A DNA stretch of 64,000 nt from NCBI RefSeq assembly GCF_004354045.1, contig NZ_SMRT01000017.1, positions 62,494-126,493 of the forward strand. Direction: 5' to 3'. The first letter of the stretch is position 1. Every line of letters begins with the position of its first letter. The translations under genes were made by a program, and so were the position numbers. This stretch comes from Paenibacillus piri. GTDB taxonomy: Bacteria; Bacillota; Bacilli; Paenibacillales; NBRC-103111. Of the stretch, positions 26,709 to 33,492 are shown one piece after another. The notes below the pieces were generated by a model, which saw only the letters and a list, made by a program, of their open reading frames with translations, ran no database searches and had not been told where the DNA came from.

Positions 26709-27044
26709 GTGCCAACTGTGACTTTTCAAACATCCGGCAAGGCTATCGAGGTGGATAAAGATGCCAATCTTCTTAGAACGTCCATCCGATATGAGGGAGC
26801 CGTTCCCTTCAAGTGCGGCGGAGGTCTTTGCGGAACGTGCCGCGTGCAGATTGTGGACGGACACGAAAATCTCAGCAAAGTAATGAAGAAGGAAATCGAC
26901 CGGCTCGGGCAGGAGCGGATCGATCATGGCTATCGACTTGCTTGCCAGACGTTTGTGACCGGCGATATCACCGTTTCCTGGGGCGAAGAGGATGTCAATC
27001 GTTTGAACAAAATCGCTCAAAGACGGATCAACGCAGCCCAATAA
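26709..27044 (+). CDS. [2Fe-2S] ferredoxin
   Basis: 111 residues, GTG start with GGGGAGG eight bases upstream. Plant/vertebrate-type ferredoxin fold with cluster ligands Cys36, Cys41, Cys44 (KCGGGLCGTC) and Cys79 (RLACQTF). The spacing C-x4-C-x2-C-x34-C fits this class. It would pass single electrons in the cytoplasm, plausibly to the diiron oxidase encoded at 32616. It is monocistronic, with its own operator and terminator, and is related to the second ferredoxin at 28127. No ferredoxin reductase gene is in the window. Confidence 0.88.
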   Translation: MPTVTFQTSGKAIEVDKDANLLRTSIRYEGAVPFKCGGGLCGTCRVQIVDGHENLSKVMKKEIDRLGQERIDHGYRLACQTFVTGDITVSWGEEDVNRLNKIAQRRINAAQ

Positions 27045-27073
27045 ACAACTTACCCAGGTCGAACCGTTGGACA

Positions 27074-27105
27074 GAGCCCGGATGCATTTCATTCAGGCTC
27101 TTTTG
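27074..27105 (+). terminator. Intrinsic terminator after the first ferredoxin gene
   Basis: GAGCCCGGAT and ATTCAGGCTC form a stem with one bulge, followed by TTTTGC. It lies 30 bp past the ferredoxin stop. Confidence 0.6.
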
Positions 27106-27242
27106 CATGCCGCAGCGCAGCCCCCAAGACGGCGCATAGTTCCCCGAAACACTTCAAAATTTGCCGGCGGCTTGACTTGATTGCAGCGGGCCGCAATCCA
27201 ATTGAGCTCCCCGCCCTCCTGCGGCCATACATCCGCGCATAG

Positions 27243-27277
27243 CAAAAAGGCGCAAGCTGATTGGCGAGCCTGCGCCT
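27243..27277 (-). terminator. Intrinsic terminator of the GntR-ferredoxin-RidA transcript
   Basis: On the minus strand AGGCGCAGGCTCGCC pairs around the loop with GCTTGCGCCT and is followed by TTTTTGC. It lies about 16 bp beyond the stop of the small gene ending at 27293, convergent with the terminator at 27074. Confidence 0.65.
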
Positions 27278-27292
27278 ATTGTTTCTTCATCC

Positions 27293-27589
27293 TTACACCT
27301 TTACAATTTTGCTGTCTTTGTCCTGATCCAGCTCGTAAATTTCCTTCTCGATCTCGGCCGTCGTTTCGAATTTCGGAAATACCTTCAACGGGATGCTGTT
27401 GTCCGGAAACACTTCGGATACGCCCTGGATGACGATTCGGGTCACCGGATTTTTAATTTTGCAAATCGAGAAAGTCGTCTTTTTTTTGCCGAAAAAATAA
27501 TATTCATATTCCGCCACTGTGTCCAGATCCGGATTGTCGGTAACCGTTTTATAACGCTCTGTCGTGGATACTAAAATATATTCGCTCAT
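27293..27589 (-). CDS. Small protein of unknown function in the HDO regulon
   Basis: 98 residues from the ATG at 27589, which follows GGAGG at 9 bases. I do not recognise the family. The protein is soluble, rich in Lys, Glu and aromatic residues (AEYEYYFFGKKKTTFSICKIKNPVTRIVIQGV) and looks like a small beta-rich domain; the C-terminus EKEIYELDQDKDSKIVKV is charged. It is the last gene after RidA, about 47 bp away, and ends at a terminator, so it most likely belongs to the same pathway, perhaps as a binding or accessory protein. Good spacing and ribosome site support a real gene. Confidence 0.65.
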   Translation of the reverse strand: MSEYILVSTTERYKTVTDNPDLDTVAEYEYYFFGKKKTTFSICKIKNPVTRIVIQGVSEVFPDNSIPLKVFPKFETTAEIEKEIYELDQDKDSKIVKV

Positions 27590-27636
27590 CTTCAAATACC
27601 TCCAGTTTATCGATTTAGTCAAGATGACTTCCGGTG

Positions 27637-28110
27637 CTATTCATAGCGGACGATCAATTCCACTTCTACGGCTGCGGCGCCGGGCAGTGCCGCTACGCCG
27701 ATAGCGGACCGCGCATGGGCGCCTTTATCGCCGAATACTTCAACGAGCAGATCGGAAGCGCCGTTCAGCACATAAGGAAGCTCGTAAAAATCCGGAGCCG
27801 CGTGAATGAAGCCTTCCATTTTCACAATTCCGGTTACGCGGTCCAAATGTCCCAGCACCGTTTTCAGCGTCCCGAGCTGGTTAATAATGCACTGCCGCGC
27901 TGCCTGATAGCCTTCCTCTTTCGATAAATCCAACCCGACTTTTCCTTTATATTGCAGCACGCCGTTTACTTTGGGAGTCACGCCGCTCATATAAATGATC
28001 GGCGGCATCATCGTATAGGGGACATAATTGCCGCTCGGCTTGGGCAGAGACTCCAATCGAATGTCCAGTTCCTTCAGTCTGGCCTCAACTTGTCCTTGTA
28101 TTTCCAACAA
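27637..28110 (-). CDS. RidA/YjgF/YER057c/UK114-family protein
   Basis: 157 residues from a TTG at 28110, chosen because GGAGGGG stands 8 bases upstream, while the in-frame ATG at 28146 lies inside the ferredoxin gene. The fold is recognisable from YVPYTMMPPIIYMSGVTPKVNGVLQYKGKVGLDLSKEEGYQAARQCIINQLGTLKTVLGHLDRVTGIVKMEGFIHAAPDFYELPYVLNGASDLLVEVFGDKGAHARSAIGVAALPGAAAVEVELIVRYE. The usual catalytic Arg is the Arg of HARSAIGVAALP. RidA proteins hydrolyse reactive imines/enamines to carbonyls and ammonia, so an imine is probably formed in this pathway (inference). Confidence 0.85.
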   Translation of the reverse strand: MLEIQGQVEARLKELDIRLESLPKPSGNYVPYTMMPPIIYMSGVTPKVNGVLQYKGKVGLDLSKEEGYQAARQCIINQLGTLKTVLGHLDRVTGIVKMEGFIHAAPDFYELPYVLNGASDLLVEVFGDKGAHARSAIGVAALPGAAAVEVELIVRYE

Positions 28111-28126
28111 GAGTATCCCCTCCAGG

Positions 28127-28417
28127 CTATTCCTGACGAATTTCAATATCCTCCGTAATATACAATTGACATGCCAACCGGCAGCCGTCGCTCAATTTGT
28201 CGCCCAGCATTTTGTTTTCCTTCCAGTTCGGTTCGGAAAGCGCCTCCCCGCCGGAAAGAACGGTCACCATACATTTGGTGCATTTCCCCATCCCGCAACC
28301 GTACTTGAGATGAGGAAACGGAAATTTTTTAATCCCGGCCAATACAACTAAATTGCTGTTTGCCGCCACTTCCTGTTCGTAGACTTGTCCGTTTTGATGT
28401 AATTTTACGTTTGGCAA
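28127..28417 (-). CDS. [2Fe-2S] ferredoxin, second copy
   Basis: 96 residues, TTG start behind a GGAGGGGGG site. Cluster ligands are Cys41, Cys46, Cys49 (YGCGMGKCTKC) and Cys83 (CRLACQLY). It is a distant relative of the ferredoxin at 26709, with the same ligand spacing. It sits between the GntR regulator and RidA, 35 bp and 16 bp from them, on one transcript. The likely role is electron delivery to the diiron oxidase or another oxygenase of the regulon (inference). Confidence 0.87.
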   Translation of the reverse strand: MPNVKLHQNGQVYEQEVAANSNLVVLAGIKKFPFPHLKYGCGMGKCTKCMVTVLSGGEALSEPNWKENKMLGDKLSDGCRLACQLYITEDIEIRQE

Positions 28418-28452
28418 AGCAAACCCCCCTCCCGCAATTTAGCGTATAGTAG

Positions 28453-29124
28453 TTATTGTTTTTCCAATGCTTCCATATAAGCTTTTTTCGAATTTTCCAA
28501 ATGGATTTTCGTTAAATTTTCCGCAAGATCGCCTTCGCCGTTAAGAACCGCCTGCGCCAATGCCCGGTGCTCCTCGGTCGCTTTGCGCATCCGCCCCGGA
28601 AGCTCGTAGCCGACGTGGGCGAACGCGCGGATATAGTCGGCCAGGCCGTCCAGCATCTGCTTCAATCTCGGGCTTTGCGCCGCGCGGAAAATGATTTCGT
28701 TAATCGAGAAATGGTATATCCTCTCCTGATCGAATACCGGTTGAGCCAGCGCCTGATCGATTTCCTCAATCATCCGCTTCAATTCTTCGCGATGCGACGG
28801 TTCGGCCTTCTGCGCAGCCATCTTCATCGCCAAGCTTTCCAGAGCGGCCAGTATCGTAAATATTTCGATAATCTCCTCCGGGGACAGCTTGGAGACAACT
28901 ACGCCTTTACGCGGCAGCGTTTTGACAAATCCTTGCGATTCCAGACGGAACAAAGCTTCACGGATCGGAGTTCTGCTCACGTTTAATTGATCGGCCAGCT
29001 CGCGCTCGATAATGCGCTCGCCGGATTTATATACTCCTTGCACAATAGCTTGCTTGATATATTGGTAAACTTTGTCGCGGATAGGACTTAGTTCTTCATC
29101 TTTCCATACCGGTACGTCTGGCAT
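28453..29124 (-). CDS. GntR-family regulator with FCD domain, candidate controller of the 26-47 kb regulon
   Basis: 223 residues from the ATG at 29124 (GGAGG nine bases before); the longer frame to 29217 starts upstream of the promoter. Winged helix: SPIRDKVYQYIKQAIVQGVYKSGERIIERELADQLNVSRTPIREALFRLESQGFVKTLPRKGVVVSKLSPEEIIEIF; then an all-helical FCD domain (LAALESLAMKMAA, HFSINEIIFRAAQSPRLKQMLDGLADYIRAFAHVG, EEHRALAQAVLNGEGDLAENLTKIHLENSKKAY) with Asp/His metal or ligand positions. GntR/FCD operators typically hold GTATAC cores, and six operator-bearing promoters surround this gene, including its own. Confidence 0.88.
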   Translation of the reverse strand: MPDVPVWKDEELSPIRDKVYQYIKQAIVQGVYKSGERIIERELADQLNVSRTPIREALFRLESQGFVKTLPRKGVVVSKLSPEEIIEIFTILAALESLAMKMAAQKAEPSHREELKRMIEEIDQALAQPVFDQERIYHFSINEIIFRAAQSPRLKQMLDGLADYIRAFAHVGYELPGRMRKATEEHRALAQAVLNGEGDLAENLTKIHLENSKKAYMEALEKQ

Positions 29125-29183
29125 CTGGTATACCTCCGAATGTCGTTTTCTCTTAGTGTAATCGAAATGCGATATACTGTAAA
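29125..29183 (-). promoter_or_regulatory. GntR-gene promoter with operator overlapping the ribosome site
   Basis: On the minus strand TTTACA (29178-29183), 17 bp and TACACT (29155-29160) form the promoter. The palindrome GGTATACC (29127-29134) lies in the leader and includes the GGAGG ribosome site, so autorepression by road-block or occlusion is likely. It matches the operator half-sites elsewhere in the cluster. Confidence 0.6.
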
Positions 29184-29223
29184 ACAGTTTTCGGAGGCTT
29201 ATATGCCGTTTATGCACGAGTCA

Positions 29224-29754
29224 TTAATTTAAAAACAAAGCGCCATACAGCAATGCGGAGCCTACTACAATACCCGGATGAATTTTCAACTTCTCCAATG
29301 CGACTAAGCTGACCGCCGTAATAGCGGCTGTTTGCCAAATTCCGGCCGATTCATACGCGCCTGCGAAAAACTGGAACGCCAACGTTCCAAGCAGTACCGC
29401 AACAATCGGCCTTACGATTTGCGTCATGGCCGAAACTTGCGGCGCCGATTTGAAAAACTGGAGAAACTTGAACAATATGACCATGGCAATGGCGGTTGGA
29501 GCTATCGTCGCGATTAATGCGACAGCCGCTCCGGGGATTCCCGCGATCTGATAGCCGATATAACCGGCCAGCTTCGTTGCGATCGGGCTGGGCAGCGCAT
29601 TGCCGAGCGCAAGCACGTCGCCGAACTGCTCCAAAGTCATCCAACCGTAATGGTCAACGACCTCCGCCTGCAGCAGCGGGATAATCGGCGGCCCGCCGCC
29701 GTAGCCTAAAATGTTAGGAATGAAAAATGCCCAAAAAATATGAAGGAACATCAT
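29224..29754 (-). CDS. ChrA-family transporter, half-size subunit
   Basis: 176 residues, about the length of one ChrA half (short-chain CHR family). The N-terminal NILGYGGGPPIIPLLQAEVV is the conserved chromate-transporter motif, followed by GDVLALGNALPSPIATKLAGYIGYQIAGIPGAAVALIATIAPTAI. It has four to six hydrophobic segments. Paired short ChrA proteins such as YwrA/YwrB form a two-gene transporter. Its start overlaps the stop of the preceding half by four bases. In this operon it more likely moves a pathway anion than chromate (inference). Confidence 0.85.
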   Translation of the reverse strand: MMFLHIFWAFFIPNILGYGGGPPIIPLLQAEVVDHYGWMTLEQFGDVLALGNALPSPIATKLAGYIGYQIAGIPGAAVALIATIAPTAIAMVILFKFLQFFKSAPQVSAMTQIVRPIVAVLLGTLAFQFFAGAYESAGIWQTAAITAVSLVALEKLKIHPGIVVGSALLYGALFLN

Positions 29755-30338
29755 GCTGATATACCCCTGTCAGAGCCGGCCTGCTTCTTCTTCCGTTTTT
29801 TCAACAGGTAGGTCGACTCGATAAATGCGTAAGCAAGCGCGATGCCGATCAGCAGCCCCGGATTCAGATTCAGCAGGACCAGAGCGATTAACGAAACGAC
29901 GGTCCATCCGATCGTCCTGCTCTTGACCCAGCTTTTCCATGATTTCAGAAAAAATTCATAGGCCATTACCGCCATCATCACACCGATCACCGGCTGTACG
30001 CCGTGCGTCATGCCCCCTACGATGCCGGAATCCTTAAGCTTGTAAATGAGCCCGAGCAGCAGGATCATCGCTGCCAGGACAGGGATGACCATGGCCAGTA
30101 TGGCGATAAAAGCGCCTATCGTACCTTTCACTTTATAGCCGATGTAACCGGCCATCTTCGTTGCGATCGGCCCCGGCAGCGCATTTCCCATGGCCAGCAC
30201 GTCCGTGAACTCTTCGTCCGTCATCCAGTTGTACTTCTGCACCGCTTCCGCGTGTACGAGGGGAATCATGGTAGGTCCGCCGCCGTAACCCAATATGCCA
30301 ATCCGAAAAAATCCGAGGAACAGATTCCAATACTCCAT
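29751..30338 (-). CDS. ChrA-family transporter, partner half-size subunit
   Basis: 195 residues. FFRIGILGYGGGPTMIPLVHAEAVQKYNWMTDEEFTDVLAMGNALPGPIATKMAGYIGYKVKGTIGAFIAILAMVIPVLAAMILL is the full CHR-domain signature, similar to its overlapping partner, so the two arose from one gene. The C-terminus is basic (LLKKRKKKQAGSDRG). The two halves probably assemble in opposite orientation in the membrane, as known for paired short CHR proteins. Located between the GlcG-like gene and the GntR gene. Confidence 0.85.
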   Translation of the reverse strand: MEYWNLFLGFFRIGILGYGGGPTMIPLVHAEAVQKYNWMTDEEFTDVLAMGNALPGPIATKMAGYIGYKVKGTIGAFIAILAMVIPVLAAMILLLGLIYKLKDSGIVGGMTHGVQPVIGVMMAVMAYEFFLKSWKSWVKSRTIGWTVVSLIALVLLNLNPGLLIGIALAYAFIESTYLLKKRKKKQAGSDRGISA

Positions 30339-30399
30339 CTTTCCCTCTCCATTCCTGAAATCAAATCCTTCAAGCTTAGCCGCGGCTGTTAAGCCCGCA

Positions 30400-30873
30400 T
30401 TACTTCTTAATATCCGCTTGAGTCATGACCTCGTATTCGTCGCCCAAATGAGCCTGCAGCGCCTTGAGCGCCGCCGTTCCGACAGCGGTGTCCTGCTCGC
30501 CGTTGCCGCCGCTGATCCCTACGCCGCCCACAACCTCGCCGTTGACCACGATCGGAAAGCCGCCTACGAAGATGGCGAACTTGCCGGGCAGCATCGCATG
30601 AATCCCGAATGCTTCGCCCGTCGTGGAGGCCGGTCCGCCCGGCTGGTTGAACAAGTGGGTGGACCGTTTGTGGCCGCTCGCCGTAAACGCCTTGGCTATG
30701 GCGATCTCCGGGCCGGTAATGCGTCCGCCGTTCATACGCTCGAGCGCGATCACATATCCGCCGTCGTCGACGATGCAAATCGATTCAAGCGCCTTTACTT
30801 CTTCCGCTGCGAGCTTCGCCGCTTCTACCATTAACTTCGCTTCTTCAAGCTCCAATTTCAATGCCGCTTTCAT
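30400..30873 (-). CDS. GlcG/HbpS-like (DUF336) protein
   Basis: 157 residues from the ATG at 30873 (AAGGAGAC upstream). DUF336 features are KLAAEEVKALESICIVDDGGYVIALERMNGGRITGPEIAIAKAFTASGHKRST and FGIHAMLPGKFAIFVGGFPIVVNGEVVGGVGISGGNGEQDTAVGTAALKAL. Members include the heme-binding HbpS, GlcG and PduO C-domains; they bind cofactors or small ligands and are common next to oxidative catabolic genes. It lies between the aldehyde dehydrogenase and the ChrA pair in the diiron-oxidase operon. The ligand is unknown. Confidence 0.82.
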   Translation of the reverse strand: MKAALKLELEEAKLMVEAAKLAAEEVKALESICIVDDGGYVIALERMNGGRITGPEIAIAKAFTASGHKRSTHLFNQPGGPASTTGEAFGIHAMLPGKFAIFVGGFPIVVNGEVVGGVGISGGNGEQDTAVGTAALKALQAHLGDEYEVMTQADIKK

Positions 30874-30953
30874 AGGCCGCCGTCTCCTTATTCCCTTATA
30901 ATAAAGTCTTCTTAGAACCCGGTGAATCACTCTAATATTTATTCGTGTTCTAC

Positions 30954-32432
30954 TTAATCGATGCTTTTCACGCCGTGGTATACGCTTTTAATTTGCGTGT
31001 AAAATTCAAGCGCTCCCCGTCCCGATTCGCGGTAAGTCGCGGTGCTGGACATTTTCACGCCGCCGAACGGCGCGTTGTAGGCATTGCCGGTTGTCGTACG
31101 GTTTACCTTGACCACACCGGCTTGAATGTTATTGATAAAATGCTGGACGCGGTTCGGATCCAACGTGCAGATCGCGGCCGACAAGCCAAATTCGACATCG
31201 TTGGCAATCCGCATCGCCTCCTGGAAGGACGCAACGCGGATGACCGAAATAACCGGTCCGAATATTTCCTCCTGCGCAATTCTCATGTCCGGCTTCACAT
31301 TCGTGAATACAGCCGGTCGGACATAATAGCCTTTAGCATAATCGCCCTCGGTCAAATGCTCGCCGCCGTAAACGAGCTCGGCGCCTTCGTTTTTGCCGAT
31401 TTCCACATACTCCAGTACGTTGTGCAATTGGCTGGCATTGGCCAACGGGCCGACCTCGACGCCTTTCTGCAAGCCGCTGCCGATACTCAGCAATTTCGTT
31501 TGGGCGACCAGCGCCTCGACGAACCGGTCATGCACGGCATCCATCACGATGACGCGGCTGGTGCCGGTGCAGGCTTGCCCCGTCAGCTCGAAGCCGCCTT
31601 TGATCGCAAGCTCGGCCGCCTGCTCGATATCGGCGTCTTCCATGACGAGCAGCGGATTTTTTCCGCCCAGCTCCAGCTGTACGCGTGTGGATAAGCGAAC
31701 GGAACGGTTAATGTGCTCGCCGGCCCCGGTCGAGCCGGTAAACGTTACGGCTTTGACGGCCGGATGCGTGACGAGCGGAACTCCCGTTTTGGAAGCGGAG
31801 CCTGTAATGAAATTGATCACGCCGGCCGGCAAGCCTGCATCGTGAAGCGCCTGAACGAGCCGGAATGCGATTAGCGGCGTATCCGATGCCGGTTTGAACA
31901 CGACGGTATTGCCGGCGGCTAAGGCCGGAGCGATTTTCCGAGCCGGAATGGACAGCGGAAAATTCCATGGGGTGATGACCGTAATAACGCCTAGCGGCTC
32001 TTTTTTCGTATATACAAACGTTGTCGGATCGTCGGAAGGCAGCGTTTCTCCGGCAATGTTCAAGCCTTCCGATGCATAGTAACGCAGCGTCTGCGCGGAA
32101 CGCTTAACCTCCATCCGGCTGCTGCCGAGAGTCTTGCCCTCTTCGCGGGTCAGCTCTTCGGCATATTGCTCCAACCCGGCTTCCAGCAAATCGGCCGCTT
32201 TGTACAATAGTTCAGCCCGCTTGCTGGGAGAGGAATATCGCCACGATTGAAAGGCGCGTTCCGCAGCTTCGATCGCCTGCACGACATCTTCCTCGACGGA
32301 GGCCTGGAATCGTCCGACAATGTCCGAAGCGTCAGCCGGGTTCGTATTTTCGAATGTGGCCCCGCTTGCGGAATCCACCCATTGTCCGTCAACCAGATTT
32401 TTATAAGTCTGTACTGCTGTTTCGATCGCCAT
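30954..32432 (-). CDS. Aldehyde dehydrogenase of the HDO operon
   Basis: 492 residues. General-base Glu254 in VQLELGGKNP, catalytic Cys288 in LTGQACTGTSRV, cofactor motif FTGSTGAGEHI at 231-241 and PWNFPLSIPARKIAPALAAGNTVVFKPASDTP are all intact. The sequence resembles the ketoglutarate-semialdehyde/succinate-semialdehyde branch. It is the second gene of the operon after the diiron oxidase, 183 bp away, with a stem-loop between them. It would oxidise an aldehyde released by the oxidase or by RidA to the acid (inference). Confidence 0.9.
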   Translation of the reverse strand: MAIETAVQTYKNLVDGQWVDSASGATFENTNPADASDIVGRFQASVEEDVVQAIEAAERAFQSWRYSSPSKRAELLYKAADLLEAGLEQYAEELTREEGKTLGSSRMEVKRSAQTLRYYASEGLNIAGETLPSDDPTTFVYTKKEPLGVITVITPWNFPLSIPARKIAPALAAGNTVVFKPASDTPLIAFRLVQALHDAGLPAGVINFITGSASKTGVPLVTHPAVKAVTFTGSTGAGEHINRSVRLSTRVQLELGGKNPLLVMEDADIEQAAELAIKGGFELTGQACTGTSRVIVMDAVHDRFVEALVAQTKLLSIGSGLQKGVEVGPLANASQLHNVLEYVEIGKNEGAELVYGGEHLTEGDYAKGYYVRPAVFTNVKPDMRIAQEEIFGPVISVIRVASFQEAMRIANDVEFGLSAAICTLDPNRVQHFINNIQAGVVKVNRTTTGNAYNAPFGGVKMSSTATYRESGRGALEFYTQIKSVYHGVKSID

Positions 32433-32513
32433 ACGGATCCCCTTTCCTTACTGGAATGCAGGCAACTTGTTCCTGCTTATGGTCACTTCAATAATGCTGC
32501 GCTATTTAAACCA

Positions 32514-32549
32514 ATACCCGAGAAACAAGTTATTCTCATTCTCGGGTAT
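32514..32549 (-). other. Stem-loop between HDO and aldehyde dehydrogenase genes
   Basis: ATACCCGAGA (32514-32523) and TCTCGGGTAT (32540-32549) are perfect inverse copies with a 16-base loop. No T run follows, so this is probably an mRNA processing or stability element that sets different levels of the two enzymes (inference). Confidence 0.55.
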
Positions 32550-32615
32550 GTCGGGAACATGCTATTTCATAGATGCGTATTGATAAGTCCGGCATTCGGT
32601 TCGTTCCGATAAAAA

Positions 32616-33326
32616 TTATTCCAGGCAAAATTCGCGGGAGATGGCTGCGATGTACATTCTGCGCATTTTCGTCGCTTCTTCGACGATTTCAATGCAGCGC
32701 TGCTGATCTTCCGGCGTTCTTGCATATTCCAGCACGATTTGATAGCCGCGTTCGCCGTGAATTTCATCGGATACGATGTGAAGGTCGAAAAATTCTACTT
32801 CCTCATCCGTAAAACCGTATTTCTCGCGAAGCGTAGGCGTTTGTTTGCGGTAAATGGCAGGCACTTGCGATTCAAGGCCTACAACAAGAGCGGCCGTTGC
32901 GAACAGGAAGTTTTCCTTGAAGGCCATCCGGTAGCACCAGGATTGAAGACCGATCGTTTCGGGCAGCAAATAATTCATCGATTCAACGCGTTCCCGGGTC
33001 GTTCCGCAAGCTTCGCCGAAGCGGATCAGCAGGTCGGTATGGCGGTCGCCGCCAAGCTCTTCCTCCCACATATTTTGCAGCAGAAAGTCTCTCGCATCCT
33101 CATGCGGACAATTTGCATAAATATAAGCCAAGTATTCGGCGAAAGGACCTACGTAAGCGTAATGCTGTTCAACCCAGCGAGCGAAATGTTCTTTCTTCAA
33201 TTCTCCGTTCGCCCACATCAGCGTGAACGGAGCTTTGGCAACCGCATTTCCTTCAATAGCCTGCTCCAAAGCGCGACGGAACTCCTCTTTGTTCATTAAC
33301 CGGGATTGTGTCATTGTTTCTGCCAT
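32616..33326 (-). CDS. Heme-oxygenase-like diiron oxidase (HDO; PqqC/TenA-like fold)
   Basis: 236 residues from the ATG at 33326 (AGGAG upstream), all-helical. It carries the complete diiron ligand set in the order known from CADD: Glu89 and His96 (WEEELGGDRH), Glu152 (VVGLESQVP), His183, Asp187 and His190 (LHIVSDEIHGERGY). Spacings E-x6-H and H-x3-D-x2-H are identical to CADD. Relatives cleave C-C or C-N bonds, desaturate, decarboxylate or N-oxygenate amino acids and fatty acids with O2 and external electrons. First gene of an operon with aldehyde dehydrogenase, GlcG-like and ChrA genes; two ferredoxins are co-regulated. A databank label of PqqC or thiaminase would be misleading, because no pqq or thi genes are present. 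Substrate unknown. Confidence 0.85.
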   Translation of the reverse strand: MAETMTQSRLMNKEEFRRALEQAIEGNAVAKAPFTLMWANGELKKEHFARWVEQHYAYVGPFAEYLAYIYANCPHEDARDFLLQNMWEEELGGDRHTDLLIRFGEACGTTRERVESMNYLLPETIGLQSWCYRMAFKENFLFATAALVVGLESQVPAIYRKQTPTLREKYGFTDEEVEFFDLHIVSDEIHGERGYQIVLEYARTPEDQQRCIEIVEEATKMRRMYIAAISREFCLE

Positions 33327-33424
33327 TTTCAAAACACTCCTCTCAATTTTAAAAAACATATAGGATTGAAACACTTGCTCACTTTTTCGCGAACCGGACG
33401 ATTTACAGTTCCGATTCTTATTGC

Positions 33425-33492
33425 GGTTTTTGGTATATTGTATACCAAAAACCTTATGCCTTTATTATTGCTTACATGGGCTTATCTGTCAA
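33425..33492 (-). promoter_or_regulatory. HDO-operon promoter with the best operator of the regulon
   Basis: On the minus strand TTGACA (33487-33492), exactly 17 bp and AATAAT (33464-33469) form a strong promoter. Just downstream lies a perfect inverted repeat: GGTTTTTGGTATA (33425-33437), TTG, TATACCAAAAACC (33441-33453). A repressor here would block initiation or escape. The -35 box overlaps the last codons of the upstream permease gene. Confidence 0.78.

Noticed and set aside
32616..33326. Annotation of the HDO as PqqC or thiaminase TenA
   Set aside because: The six metal ligands of diiron HDOs are present, no pqq or thi genes are nearby, and the operon is oxidative and catabolic.
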